This document shows, in pieces, positions 1-8,509 of a DNA stretch of 64,000 bases. Origin of the DNA: Micromonospora sp. AMSO31t (GTDB lineage Bacteria > Actinomycetota > Actinomycetes > Mycobacteriales > Micromonosporaceae). The notes below the pieces were generated by a model. That model had not been told where the DNA came from and ran no database searches. It was given only the letters and a program-made list of their open reading frames with translations. The position numbers were made by a program, and so were the translations under genes. The number at the start of each line of letters is the position of its first letter. Positions within the stretch are counted from its first letter, which is position 1. The DNA lies in the NCBI RefSeq assembly GCF_008868175.1, contig NZ_WBKT01000016.1:1-64000 (forward strand), written 5' to 3'.

Positions 1-1246
1 CCGCGCCGAGCACCCGGGTGGCCGCGTAGAGCCGGGACCACCGGACCACGGAGATCTTGACGACGTCGCCGGTGCGCGGCGCCTCGACCATCTTGCCGTT
101 GCCGATGTACATGGTGACGTGGTGGATGCTCGTCCAGCTGCTGCCCGAGGCGAAGAAGAGCAGGTCGCCGGGGAGGAGCGCGTTGGGGTCGACCGTGCGG
201 GAGCGCGTGGCGTAGTACTGGTCCCGGGAGACGCGGGGCAGGCCGTGGTAGCCGGCCGCCTGGTAGGAGGCGAGCACCAGGCCGGAGCAGTCGAACCGGT
301 CCGGCCCCTCGGCCGCCCAGAGGTAGGGGTCGCCGAGCTGGGCGAGGGCGTAGCGCACCGCGGCCAGCGCCCTCGGGTCGGCGACCCGCCCGCTGACGCT
401 CTGGTTGACGACGTACGAGCTGCCGATCTGCTGCTCGGCGGCGTCCTCGAGGCGCTCGATCTCGCGCAGCTTGGCGGCGTTGTCCCGGCGGAGCTTGAGC
501 AGCGCGGCTTCCTGCTTGTGCAGGTCGGTCTCGACCCGGGTGTACTCCGCGGTCTTCTCGGTGGCGCGCCGCTCGGCCGAGGCGTGCGCCTGGCGGGCGA
601 CCTGCTCGGCGGTGGTGGCCCGGGCCAGCTCGCCGGTCACCGCGGTGGTGGCGCCCTCGGCCTTGTCGCCCCGGGTGATCCGCTGGAGGTTGGCGAGGTC
701 GCGCAGGCTGGCCCCGAACTCGCCGGGCGGCAGCGCGGCGTCGGCCTTGACCGCGTCGGCGGCGGCGGTCTTCGCGTTCTCCTGGGCCCGGACGAGCGCG
801 TCCTGGGCCTCCTTCAGCCGGGCGGCGGCCAGCGCCAGGTCCGCCTGCGCGGTGTCCCGTTCGCCCTTGATGCTGAGCAGGGTGTCGCCGAGCTGGGCGA
901 CCTGCGCGTCGACCTGGTTGATCTGGGCGATCAGCGGCCCGTCGGCGGGGTTGGTGACGCCGGGCGTGACGCCGGGGAGGCCCGGAGTGGCGCCGGGCAC
1001 GCCGGTCACCGTGCCGGGCAGGCCCGGGACGGCGCCGGGCACGGTGGGAAGCTGGAGGGTGCCGGCGGCCCGGGGACGGGAGCCGGCGTCGGGGACGCTG
1101 TCGGGCAGCGGGTCGGCCCAGGCCGGGGTGGCCAGCGCCGCGGCGGCGACCGCCCCGAGCAGGGCGGACCAGAGCGCCGGACGCAGCACCGGCGAGATCA
1201 CCGGATTCCGGTTTCGTCGGCGTCGGTCCTGGGTGCTCTCGGCCAT
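1..1246 (-). CDS. Secreted NlpC/P60 (C40) peptidoglycan hydrolase, C-terminus cut by window edge
   Basis: The frame is open from ATG at 1246 to base 1, about 415 codons. A basic N-terminus and hydrophobic stretch ending in a PAWA-type cleavage site form a Sec signal peptide. A Pro/Gly/Thr-rich linker follows, then a long Ala/Leu/Arg helical region that is probably a coiled coil, then the NlpC/P60 domain. The catalytic Cys is in FDCSGL (Cys320) and the His in HHVTMYIGNG (His376). The family cleaves D-Glu-gamma-diamino-acid bonds in wall peptides, and coiled-coil C40 enzymes of this RipA type often act in daughter-cell separation. GGGGAG precedes the ATG. The substrate is inferred from family. 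Confidence 0.9.
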   Translation of the reverse strand, partial: MAESTQDRRRRNRNPVISPVLRPALWSALLGAVAAAALATPAWADPLPDSVPDAGSRPRAAGTLQLPTVPGAVPGLPGTVTGVPGATPGLPGVTPGVTNPADGPLIAQINQVDAQVAQLGDTLLSIKGERDTAQADLALAAARLKEAQDALVRAQENAKTAAADAVKADAALPPGEFGASLRDLANLQRITRGDKAEGATTAVTGELARATTAEQVARQAHASAERRATEKTAEYTRVETDLHKQEAALLKLRRDNAAKLREIERLEDAAEQQIGSSYVVNQSVSGRVADPRALAAVRYALAQLGDPYLWAAEGPDRFDCSGLVLASYQAAGYHGLPRVSRDQYYATRSRTVDPNALLPGDLLFFASGSSWTSIHHVTMYIGNGKMVEAPRTGDVVKISVVRWSRLYAATRVLGA

Positions 1247-1485
1247 TCCGCTCCCCGTCGTCTGGTGCTTTTCGCGCGAGGTGGGCGCGCTGAGCCAGGA
1301 CGGTACCGGTGTGTGTTCCGCCCCATCCTGTCTTACCTCACGAACGCAGCTATGTCGATGTGCGGAGGGTGACGACCGGCCGGGAGTCCGGTGAAGTAGG
1401 TCGCTGCGGTTGACCGGGTCGCCGGGTCGTCGGTCGCGCGACGTACGCTCGACCGGGACCGCAGGTGGAAGGGACGTGCTTTTCG

Positions 1486-2655
1486 ATGGACGCCGGACTC
1501 AAGCGCGAGCTCGAAGCGAAGGTCTACGCGGGGGAGCGGCTCACCCGCGCGGACGGCATCGCCCTCTACGAGAGCGACGACCTCGCCTGGCTGGGGCGAC
1601 TGGCCCACCACAAGCGCACCGAGATGAACGGTGACCGGGTGATGTTCAACGTCAACCGGCACCTGAACCTCACCAACGTCTGCTCCGCGTCGTGCGCGTA
1701 CTGCTCGTTCCAGCGCAAGCCGGGTGAGAAGGACGCCTACACGATGCGCATCGACGAGGCGGTCCGCAAGGCCAAGGAGATGGAGGACGAGCAGCTCACC
1801 GAGCTGCACATCGTCAACGGCCTGCACCCGACCCTGCCCTGGCGCTACTACCCGAAGGTGCTCCGCGAGCTGAAGGCGGCGCTGCCGAACGTCAAGCTCA
1901 AGTGCTTCACCGCGACCGAGGTGCAGTGGTTCGAGAAGATCAGCGGCCTGAGCGCCGACGAGATCCTCGACGAGCTGATGGACGCCGGCCTGGAGTCGCT
2001 GACCGGCGGTGGCGCGGAGATCTTCGACTGGGAGGTCCGGCAGCACATCGTCGACCACGCCTGCCACTGGGAGGACTGGTCGCGGATCCACGCCCTGGCC
2101 CACAGCAAGGGCATGCAGACCCCGGCGACGATGCTGTACGGCCACATCGAGGAGCCCCGGCACCGGGTCGACCACGTGCTGCGGCTGCGCGAGCTGCAGG
2201 ACGAGACCGGCGGCTTCGCGGTCTTCATCCCGCTGCGCTACCAGCACGACTTCGTGGACTCGGCGGACGGCAAGATCCGTAACAAGATCCAGGCGCGCAC
2301 CACGATGGCCTCGCCGGCCGAGTCGCTGAAGACGTTCGCCGTCTCGCGGCTGCTCTTCGACAACGTGCCGCACGTGAAGAACTTCTGGGTGATGCACGGC
2401 CTCTCGGTGGCTCAGCTGTCGCTGAACTTCGGTGTCGACGACCTGGACGGCTCGGTCGTGGAATACAAGATCACTCACGACGCCGACTCGTACGGCACGC
2501 CGAACACCATGCACCGCGAGGACCTGCTGAACCTGATCTGGGACGCGGGCTTCCGTCCGGTCGAGCGGAACACCCGCTACGAGGTCGTCCGCGAGTACGA
2601 CGCGGCCCCGTCGCTGGCCGAGCGCCGCGCCGAGCCGCAGCAGGTCTGGGCCTGA
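1486..2655 (+). CDS. mqnE: Aminofutalosine synthase MqnE (radical SAM)
   Basis: A 389-residue radical SAM protein with the CX3CX2C cluster motif at Cys66, Cys70 and Cys73 (CSASCAYCSF). MqnE joins the chorismate-derived enolpyruvyl benzoate made by MqnA to the adenosyl radical, giving aminofutalosine, step two of the futalosine menaquinone route. Length and motifs match MqnE rather than MqnC, which has CVTACKFC and is at 29190. The ATG at 1486 is chosen because GGAAGGGA lies 11 nt upstream; an in-frame GTG at 1465 has no such site. A possible -10 (TACGCT, 1444-1449) lies upstream. Small membrane-protein genes follow with short gaps. Confidence 0.93.
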   Translation: MDAGLKRELEAKVYAGERLTRADGIALYESDDLAWLGRLAHHKRTEMNGDRVMFNVNRHLNLTNVCSASCAYCSFQRKPGEKDAYTMRIDEAVRKAKEMEDEQLTELHIVNGLHPTLPWRYYPKVLRELKAALPNVKLKCFTATEVQWFEKISGLSADEILDELMDAGLESLTGGGAEIFDWEVRQHIVDHACHWEDWSRIHALAHSKGMQTPATMLYGHIEEPRHRVDHVLRLRELQDETGGFAVFIPLRYQHDFVDSADGKIRNKIQARTTMASPAESLKTFAVSRLLFDNVPHVKNFWVMHGLSVAQLSLNFGVDDLDGSVVEYKITHDADSYGTPNTMHREDLLNLIWDAGFRPVERNTRYEVVREYDAAPSLAERRAEPQQVWA

Positions 2656-2665
2656 CCGCACGCCG

Positions 2666-3094
2666 ATGAGCACCGAGGAGCAGCAGCGCAGCTTCCCCCG
2701 GCGGGACGCCGAGGGGCGGATCCTCACCCTGGGCGACCTGCTCGGGGTGAGCCTGGCCGGGCTGGTGATCGGGGTGCTGGCGCTGGTGCTCTTCGAGTGG
2801 GCGTTCGCCACCATGGGCGCGGGCCGGTTCGGGCGGACCAACGGCTGGCTGGCGGTGATCCTGCCGCTCTGGCTGTTCTGGGACGACTTCCGGGCCTGGG
2901 AGTTCGGCGCGGCCCGGGTGCTCGCGGCGCTGGCCGGGATCGCGCTCGGCGTTCTCGCCGGGCTGCTGGCGGCCGGTCTCGCCGCCGGGCTGCCGGCGCT
3001 GGTCTCCGGCGCGCTGGCCGCGGCGGTGTTCACCGTGGTCTACGCGGTGGTCTGGTTTCATGGCGTGCACTGGCTGGCCCGGCGGACGGGCTGA
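2666..3094 (+). CDS. Small multi-pass membrane protein, function unknown
   Basis: This 142-residue protein has a charged N-terminus (about 24 residues) followed by three or four hydrophobic segments, roughly residues 25-47, 58-72, 78-105 and 108-130. I recognise no catalytic motif. It starts 10 bp after the mqnE stop, so it is probably cotranscribed, and the next small membrane protein follows after 27 bp. The position suggests a link to the membrane or quinone metabolism, but nothing in the sequence proves it. Confidence 0.75.
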   Translation: MSTEEQQRSFPRRDAEGRILTLGDLLGVSLAGLVIGVLALVLFEWAFATMGAGRFGRTNGWLAVILPLWLFWDDFRAWEFGAARVLAALAGIALGVLAGLLAAGLAAGLPALVSGALAAAVFTVVYAVVWFHGVHWLARRTG

Positions 3095-3121
3095 GGCGTG
3101 GAGAGAGAAGGAAGTGCTGGC

Positions 3122-3400
3122 TTGAGCGCGGCGGTCAAGTACACGCTGGGCCGGATCGGGCTGTTCGTCGGCGTGCTGGCGGCCCTCTGGTTCGTCGAGA
3201 TGAACATGTTCCTGCGGCTGATGCTGGCGCTGGTGTTCTCCGCCGCGCTGTCGTTCTTCCTGCTCCGCGGCTGGCGGGACGAGATGGCCGGCGAGATGTC
3301 GGAGGCGTCCGAGCGGCGCCGCGCCGAGAAGGAGCGGTTGCGCTCCGCGCTGGCCGGGGACGACCAGGCCGAGCGCACCGACGAGCGCCGCGAGAGCTGA
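3122..3400 (+). CDS. DUF4229-like small membrane protein, TTG start
   Basis: About 92 residues. Two hydrophobic helices fill the first 50 residues, followed by a highly charged Glu/Arg tail (SEASERRRAEKERLR) probably in the cytoplasm. This layout resembles DUF4229 proteins found beside menaquinone genes in actinobacteria. I place the start at TTG 3122 because GAGAAGGAAG (3105-3114) lies 7 nt upstream; an in-frame GTG at 3098 overlaps that purine stretch and looks less likely. Function is unknown. Confidence 0.7.
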   Translation: MSAAVKYTLGRIGLFVGVLAALWFVEMNMFLRLMLALVFSAALSFFLLRGWRDEMAGEMSEASERRRAEKERLRSALAGDDQAERTDERRES

Positions 3401-3439
3401 CCTTCGCGGAACGGGGCAGCGGAAAACGCCGCCGGCCGC

Positions 3440-3445
3440 TAGGGT
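3440..3445 (+). promoter_or_regulatory. -10 hexamer TAGGGT, leaderless promoter
   Basis: TAGGGT ends 8 nt before the GTG at 3454, placing the transcript start at or next to the start codon. No ribosome binding site lies between them. The same spacing recurs before several other genes in this window. Confidence 0.5.
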
Positions 3446-3453
3446 CGGCCGCC

Positions 3454-3939
3454 GTGAGTTTCCTGAACACTGTCAACGGGTGGCGGACGAAGGTCTTCGT
3501 CTGGATCGGCCTGCCGGTCATCGCCGCCATCGGACTTATGCTGAGCGTCACCGACCTCGCGCCCACCTGGGAGGCGAAGAACGGTGGCGGCACGCCGGGC
3601 ACCTTCACCGCGGTCCACGAGGACTGCGGCCGGCGCAACTGCGAGTGGCGCGGCACCTTCGTGGCCGACGAGGGCGGTGCCCGCCGCGCCGACGTGATCC
3701 TCTACGACGCGCCCGACGGCCTCGCCGCCGGCGCCACCGCCCCGGCCCGGGACACCGGCGCCCGGGCGGGGGTCTTCTCCACCACCGGCGGGTCGACGTA
3801 CCTGCTGGTGACCGGGCTCGCCCTGGCCGGGGTGGCCGCCCTGGTGGCCTGGGTGTGGATCATCGTGCGGGCGATCCGGAACCGCCGGCGGGCGAAGCAG
3901 CCCGCCGCCCCACCCGCCTCCTTCGCCCCGTCCCTCTGA
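3454..3939 (+). CDS. Membrane protein with extracytoplasmic Cys domain, function unknown
   Basis: A 161-residue protein with an N-terminal hydrophobic segment (about residues 13-30), a roughly 85-residue domain containing two nearby cysteines (DCGRRNCEW), and a C-terminal helix (about 118-140) ending in a basic, proline-rich tail. The topology suggests an exposed middle domain held by two helices. TAGGGT at 3440-3445 ends 8 nt before the GTG and no Shine-Dalgarno is visible, which suggests a leaderless mRNA with its own promoter. I do not recognise the family. Confidence 0.72.
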   Translation: MSFLNTVNGWRTKVFVWIGLPVIAAIGLMLSVTDLAPTWEAKNGGGTPGTFTAVHEDCGRRNCEWRGTFVADEGGARRADVILYDAPDGLAAGATAPARDTGARAGVFSTTGGSTYLLVTGLALAGVAALVAWVWIIVRAIRNRRRAKQPAAPPASFAPSL

Positions 3940-3947
3940 CGAGACCC

Positions 3948-3987
3948 GGGCCCGGCGCGATCCCCGAGCGGGGACCGCGCCGGGCCC
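3948..3987. terminator. Bidirectional hairpin terminator
   Basis: The 12-bp perfect arms GGGCCCGGCGCG (3948-3959) and CGCGCCGGGCCC (3976-3987) enclose a further TCCCC/GGGGA stem with a GAGC loop. It sits between two convergent genes and can serve both. No T-run follows, as is common in high-GC actinobacteria. Confidence 0.8.
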
Positions 3988-3995
3988 GCGGCGTT

Positions 3996-5336
3996 TCACC
4001 AGTTGGTCGAGCCCGGGACCACCGGCCAGGGCCGGTTGGTGGGCTTGATCAGGTACGCGATGCCCCCGGAGCCGGAGGCCACGGTGCCGTTCGCCCGGTA
4101 GCGCTTGGTGCGCAGCCAGATCTGCTCGAACTGCTCCCGCTTGTAGACGTTGCGCACGGCGTCGTCGGACGACGAGGCGGGGTCGTTGACGATCACGTCA
4201 CCGTCGGCGGTGAAGCCGACGATCACGAACAGGTGCCCGGAGGTGCCGTAGTTCGCCCCGTCCAGTTCCTCCGCCAGGAAGGACTGGGAGGTGATCACCG
4301 GGATGCCGGCCTTGATGAAGCGTTCCACCTCGTCCAGCGAGTGCATCCGGGTGACCCGGGCGTCCAGGCCGGGGAAGCTGGCCGCGTACGCGGTGTTGAA
4401 CGGCCAGTTGCCGGCGCCCTCGTACTCGTAGTCGTAGGTCATCCGGGCGGCGTGGTCGACGGTCGGGTCGGCGTAGCTCGGGTCGACCCAGGCGATGTCC
4501 TCGGCGGAGGGCTTGCGGCCCCAGTACTCCACCACCATCTCGGTGGAGGTGGGGGAGCACCAGGCTTCCCCGCCGCCGTCGTACTCGGGGTACTCTCCGA
4601 CGTGAATGTTCTGCGAGTAGCGCGGCACGGCGAGTTCCCGGCCCCAGGCGATGCCGCCCTTGCTCGGGGCGACGGTGAACCGGTCCGGCACGTTGGAGCT
4701 CATCGCGCCGAGCATCCAGACCCGCGGTGAGGCGGCCTGTCCCGGCGCGCGGTAGAGGGTCAGCCGGAGCTGGTAGGACCGCAGCAGCACGCCGGCCTTG
4801 GCGTCGTCGATGGAGAACGTGTCGGTCCAGATGGTCGACCAGGGGTCGCCCTGGCCGTCCAGCGTGGACCGCTTGATGTCCTGGTCGCCCGACGCCCAGC
4901 GGCCCATGACGTACCAGGGGGTCTGCTGCCCGGTGTTGTAGGTGCCGTGCAGCTCGACCTGGATCCAGGTGCCGGCCGGGGTCGCGGCGTTCCACGAGGC
5001 GACCAGTTCGCTGGCGTCGAAGCCGACCTGCCGCTCCGGCGACGTCCAGGTGGCGTACTCCCAGGTCCGGGTCGTGCCGGTGTGTTCGTCGGTGAACTCG
5101 GTGGTGCCGGCCGGGCGGCCCATGGTGATCCCGGTGCGGTGCCCCGGGATGGCGAAGGTGCCCTGGTGGCTGCCGCCACGCCAGTCGGGGTACTTGGACC
5201 ACTCCTGGAAGGTGATCTGCTCGTCGTGCGAGACGGCCGGCAGGTTGTTGCCGGCGTGGGCGGGTGCCGTCACACCGACGAGGGCGAGCGCGGCGGCGCC
5301 GACGAGGGCGACCGCGCGCAGGACTGGTCTGACCAT
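3996..5336 (-). CDS. Secreted C39-like cysteine peptidase, paralogue 1
   Basis: A 446-residue protein with a Sec signal peptide (hydrophobic core then APAHA). A roughly 200-residue N-terminal region with many Trp and Tyr residues resembles a beta-sandwich. A C-terminal papain-like domain follows, with Cys260 in EAWCSPTS, His368 in GHLFVIVGF and an Asp in the NDPAS motif, the layout of the peptidase_C39_2 family. The ATG at 5336 has GGAG upstream; longer readings of the frame lack a signal peptide at their start. The closely similar gene at 5366-6685 lies 29 bp upstream on the same strand, so the two look like a tandem duplication in one operon. Substrate is unknown. Confidence 0.82.
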   Translation of the reverse strand: MVRPVLRAVALVGAAALALVGVTAPAHAGNNLPAVSHDEQITFQEWSKYPDWRGGSHQGTFAIPGHRTGITMGRPAGTTEFTDEHTGTTRTWEYATWTSPERQVGFDASELVASWNAATPAGTWIQVELHGTYNTGQQTPWYVMGRWASGDQDIKRSTLDGQGDPWSTIWTDTFSIDDAKAGVLLRSYQLRLTLYRAPGQAASPRVWMLGAMSSNVPDRFTVAPSKGGIAWGRELAVPRYSQNIHVGEYPEYDGGGEAWCSPTSTEMVVEYWGRKPSAEDIAWVDPSYADPTVDHAARMTYDYEYEGAGNWPFNTAYAASFPGLDARVTRMHSLDEVERFIKAGIPVITSQSFLAEELDGANYGTSGHLFVIVGFTADGDVIVNDPASSSDDAVRNVYKREQFEQIWLRTKRYRANGTVASGSGGIAYLIKPTNRPWPVVPGSTNW

Positions 5337-5365
5337 GTGCACTCCGTTGGGTGGGAAGGGGTGGA

Positions 5366-6685
5366 TCACCAGTTGGTGGAACCGGCCACGGAGGGCCAGG
5401 CCACCTCGGTTGGTTTGATCAGGTAGACGACGCCGCCCGAGCCGCTGCCGGTGCCGCCGCCCGCGGTGGTCCGCCGGGTGCGCAGCCAGATCTGCTCGAA
5501 CTGGTCGCGCCGGTAGACGTGCCGGACGGCGGCGTCGCTGGGTGAGGCCGGGTCGTTGGCGATCACGTCGCCGGCAGTGGTGAAGCCGACCACCACCATG
5601 AGGTGCCCCGCCGTGCCGTAGCCCGCGCCGTCCAGCTCGCCGGCGAGGAAGGACTGGCTGGTCACCACGGGGATACCGGCGGCGATGAAGTGCTCCAGCT
5701 CGTCGAGCGAGTGCAGCCGCGTCACCTTGGCCTCCAGCCCCGGGAAGCGGGCCGCGTACGCGGTGTTGAACGGCCAGTTGCCGGTGCCGTCGTACTGCCA
5801 GTCGTAGGTCATCCGCGCGGCGTGGTCGACCGTCGGATCGGCGTAGCGCGGGTCCACCCAGGACGTGTCGGCCGGGGAGGGCGTCCGGCCCCAGTACTCG
5901 ATCACCATCTCGGTGGAGGTGGGTGAGCACCAGGCTTCCCCGCCCCCGCCGTACTCCGGGTACTGGCCGGCGTGGATGTTCTGGGAGTAGTGCGGCACGG
6001 CCAGCTCGGTGCCCCAGGCGATGTGCCCGGCGCTCGGCGTGACGGTGAACCGGTCCGGCACGGTCGAGCTCATCGCGCCGACCGAGCGGAGCACCGGTGT
6101 GACGGTCGACGCCGGGTCCCGGTAGAGGGTGACCCGGAGCTGGTAGGCCCGCAGCAGCACCCCGGCGGCCGGGCTGGTGATGGCGAACGTGTCGGTGAGG
6201 ACGCTGGAGGTCTTGTCGCCCTGCCGGTCGACGCTGGTCCGCCGGATGTCGCCGTCGCCGGAGGCCCAGCGGCCCATGACGTACCAGGGGGTGCGGGTGC
6301 CGGTCGTGTAGGTGCCCTGGAGCTCGACCTGGAGCCAGGTGCCGGCCGGGGTGTCGGCGTTCCACGAGGTGACCAGCTCGGTGGCGGCGAAGCCGACCTG
6401 GGTGAGCGGCGAGGTCCAGGTCCCGTACGCCCAGGTGCGCCGGGTGCTGGTGTGCGGGTCCTTGTAGGGGATGGTGCCGACCGGGGTGCTCAGGGTCAGG
6501 CCGGCGGTGGTGCCCGTGGTGCCGGCGGAGGTTCCGGCCGACCAGCCCGTCCCGGACCAGCCCTGCCAGGTGATCTGCTCGTCGTGCGCGACGCCGGTGG
6601 TCGCGCCGGCCGGTGCGGTGGTGCCGACGAGGGCGAGCGCGGTGGCGCCGGCGAGGGCGGCCGCCCGCAGGGATGTCCGGTCCAT
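5366..6685 (-). CDS. Secreted C39-like cysteine peptidase, paralogue 2
   Basis: A 439-residue protein clearly paralogous to the downstream gene. It shares DEQITWQGW near the mature N-terminus, AWCSPTSTEM around the nucleophile, GHLMVVVGF around the His, and the same SGSGG plus IKPT C-terminal end. A Sec signal peptide ends at PAGA. ATG 6685 is preceded by a strong GGAGGAG; upstream in-frame starts would bury the signal peptide. It is divergent from the M14 carboxypeptidase at 6892, and both products are exported, suggesting a shared role in extracellular protein or peptide digestion (inference). Confidence 0.83.
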   Translation of the reverse strand: MDRTSLRAAALAGATALALVGTTAPAGATTGVAHDEQITWQGWSGTGWSAGTSAGTTGTTAGLTLSTPVGTIPYKDPHTSTRRTWAYGTWTSPLTQVGFAATELVTSWNADTPAGTWLQVELQGTYTTGTRTPWYVMGRWASGDGDIRRTSVDRQGDKTSSVLTDTFAITSPAAGVLLRAYQLRVTLYRDPASTVTPVLRSVGAMSSTVPDRFTVTPSAGHIAWGTELAVPHYSQNIHAGQYPEYGGGGEAWCSPTSTEMVIEYWGRTPSPADTSWVDPRYADPTVDHAARMTYDWQYDGTGNWPFNTAYAARFPGLEAKVTRLHSLDELEHFIAAGIPVVTSQSFLAGELDGAGYGTAGHLMVVVGFTTAGDVIANDPASPSDAAVRHVYRRDQFEQIWLRTRRTTAGGGTGSGSGGVVYLIKPTEVAWPSVAGSTNW

Positions 6686-6891
6686 GGCAGCTCCTCCAGG
6701 AGAACGGCATCGTTGCCGTTCACTGTCGCGCCTGGAAGGAAGTTCCGCCAGAGGTTCACGCATGGAAAATGATTGCCGGCATGAGGATGCGGTCGGGATG
6801 GAAGCACGTAGTGATGAATGTTGATATGACCATGTGACTCCTGGTGAAGTGTGCGGACAACGGGATCGCCCGTACCCCGAGGAGGTTGTCC

Positions 6892-8199
6892 ATGGCCCTC
6901 CGCACGTCACCGCTCCGCCGCCGGCTGGCCCTCGCCGCCGCCGTCGGCCTGACCCTCGTCGCCGCGGTCACCGGCCCGGCCGCCGCCCGGCCCGCACCGG
7001 ACGGCGAACCGGCCGCCGTCGCCTACCGGGTGCTCGGCCCGCGCACACTCGCGGACCGGAGCGCCGTCGCCCGCACCGGCGCGGCCATCGACCACTCCGA
7101 ACACGGCGTGCTGCACGTCACGGCCACCACCGCCGAGGCCGCCGCGATCACGCGGCTCGGCTTCCGGCTGGAGAAGGACGTCACCCCGGCCGCGGCCTCC
7201 GGCGCCGTGGCGTACGCCTTCCCGCCCGCCGACTCCAACTACCACGACTACGCCGAGTTGACCTCGGTGGTGAACACAGTGGTCGCCGACCACCCGGCCA
7301 TCGCACGCAAGCTCAGCATCGGGCGGTCCTACCAGGGCCGGGACCTGATGGCCGTGAAGATCTCCGACAACGTCGGCACCGACGAGAACGAGCCGGAGAT
7401 CCTCTTCAACGCCCAGCAGCACGCCCGCGAGCACCTGACCGTCGAGATGGCGATCTACCTGCTCAACCTCTTCACCGACAGCTACGGCAGCGACTCCCGG
7501 ATCACCAACCTCGTCAACTCCCGCGAGATCTGGATCGTCCCCACGGTCAACCCGGACGGCAGCGAGTACGACATCGCCACCGGCTCCTACCGCTCCTGGC
7601 GGAAGAACCGGCAGCCCAACAGCGGCTCCTCGGCCGTCGGCACCGACCTGAACCGGAACTGGTCGTACCAGTGGGGCTGCTGCGGCGGCTCGTCCGGCTC
7701 GACCTCGTCGGAGACCTACCGTGGCCCGTCCGCCTTCTCCGCCCCGGAGACCGCGGCCCTGCGCACCTTCGTCAACAGCCGCGTCGTCGGCGGGGTGCAG
7801 CAGATAAAAGCGAACATCGACTTCCACACCTACTCGCAGCTGGTGCTCTGGCCGTACGGCTACACGTACAGCAACACCGCCACCGGGATGAACGCCGACC
7901 AGTACAACACCTTCGCCACGATCGGCCGGCAGATGGCGTCCAGCAACGGCTACACCCCGGAACAGTCCAGCGACCTCTACATCGCCGACGGCACGAGCAT
8001 CGACTGGATGTGGGGGACCCACAAGATCTGGGCGTACACCTTCGAGATGTATCCCGGGTCGGCCTCCGGGGGCGGCTTCTACCCGCCCGACGAGGTGATC
8101 CCCGCGCAGACCTCCCGCAACCGGGAGGCCGTGCTGGTGCTCTCCGAGTACGCCGACTGCCCCTACCGGGCGATCGGGAAGCAGAGCCAGTACTGCTGA
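6892..8199 (+). CDS. Secreted M14 zinc carboxypeptidase
   Basis: A 435-residue preproprotein with a Sec signal peptide (residues 1-32), a propeptide of about 75 residues and an M14 domain. Zinc ligands are His177 and Glu180 in HARE and His312 in DFHTYSQ; the catalytic Glu385 lies in YTFEMYP. It should remove C-terminal residues from peptides outside the cell, as carboxypeptidase T and SG homologues do. GGAGG sits 7 nt before the ATG. The extra Cys pair in WGCCGG is seen in actinobacterial members. A 13-bp hairpin ends the transcript before the cobalamin riboswitch. Confidence 0.92.
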   Translation: MALRTSPLRRRLALAAAVGLTLVAAVTGPAAARPAPDGEPAAVAYRVLGPRTLADRSAVARTGAAIDHSEHGVLHVTATTAEAAAITRLGFRLEKDVTPAAASGAVAYAFPPADSNYHDYAELTSVVNTVVADHPAIARKLSIGRSYQGRDLMAVKISDNVGTDENEPEILFNAQQHAREHLTVEMAIYLLNLFTDSYGSDSRITNLVNSREIWIVPTVNPDGSEYDIATGSYRSWRKNRQPNSGSSAVGTDLNRNWSYQWGCCGGSSGSTSSETYRGPSAFSAPETAALRTFVNSRVVGGVQQIKANIDFHTYSQLVLWPYGYTYSNTATGMNADQYNTFATIGRQMASSNGYTPEQSSDLYIADGTSIDWMWGTHKIWAYTFEMYPGSASGGGFYPPDEVIPAQTSRNREAVLVLSEYADCPYRAIGKQSQYC

Positions 8200-8203
8200 G
8201 CAC

Positions 8204-8245
8204 GAGCCACGGTGGGGCCGCGTAACCGGGGTCCCACCGTGGCTC
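8204..8245 (+). terminator. Hairpin terminator after the carboxypeptidase gene
   Basis: The 13-bp perfect arms GAGCCACGGTGGG (8204-8216) and CCCACCGTGGCTC (8233-8245) begin 5 nt after the stop codon. It separates the carboxypeptidase transcript from the riboswitch leader. Confidence 0.8.
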
Positions 8246-8275
8246 CCGTCCGGACGATCTCCGCTGGTCGTGCGC

Positions 8276-8425
8276 TACGGTGGCACCGACCACCCCGCAG
8301 CGAAGCCGGTGCGAAACCGGCGCTGTCCCGCAACTGTGATGCCCCGCACACGGCGTCGGCCCCGGCCGGCGCCGACACCTGTGGGGGGACGAGTCAGGTC
8401 GCCTGCGGCACGGTCGCGACTCGCG
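8276..8425 (+). promoter_or_regulatory. Cobalamin (B12) riboswitch
   Basis: The leader contains the conserved core GCCGGTGCGAAACCGG followed by GCTGTCCCGC and AACTGTGA (about 8313-8341), then the 3' element GAGTCAGGTCGCCTGC (about 8391-8406). These are the hallmark blocks of the AdoCbl aptamer in the expected order and spacing. The downstream genes encode a BtuFCD-type importer, a classic target. Boundaries are approximate. Confidence 0.93.
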
Positions 8426-8466
8426 CTCTCGAGGAAGGGCGCCTCGCGGACGGGCCCGCCCAGGTC

Positions 8467-8505
8467 CCTGTCGGCGAAGCACCACGCTCCTCGACCGACA
8501 GGAGG
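8467..8505 (+). promoter_or_regulatory. Ribosome-binding-site sequestering hairpin of the B12 riboswitch
   Basis: CCTGTCGG (8467-8474) is perfectly complementary to CCGACAGG (8495-8502), which overlaps the AGGAGG ribosome binding site (8500-8505) of btuF. A competing smaller stem CTCCT/AGGAG also masks it. This is consistent with translational control by the aptamer upstream. Confidence 0.65.
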
Positions 8506-8509
8506 ACCG

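Noticed and set aside
119-1394. Long plus-strand open frames opposite the NlpC/P60 gene
   Set aside because: They are GC-rich antisense frames without ribosome binding sites or recognisable domains; the minus-strand frame carries the catalytic motifs.
1247-1485. Possible ydaO (c-di-AMP) riboswitch before the NlpC/P60 gene
   Set aside because: Such switches often precede wall hydrolase genes in actinobacteria, but I could not find the conserved blocks in the leader on the minus strand.
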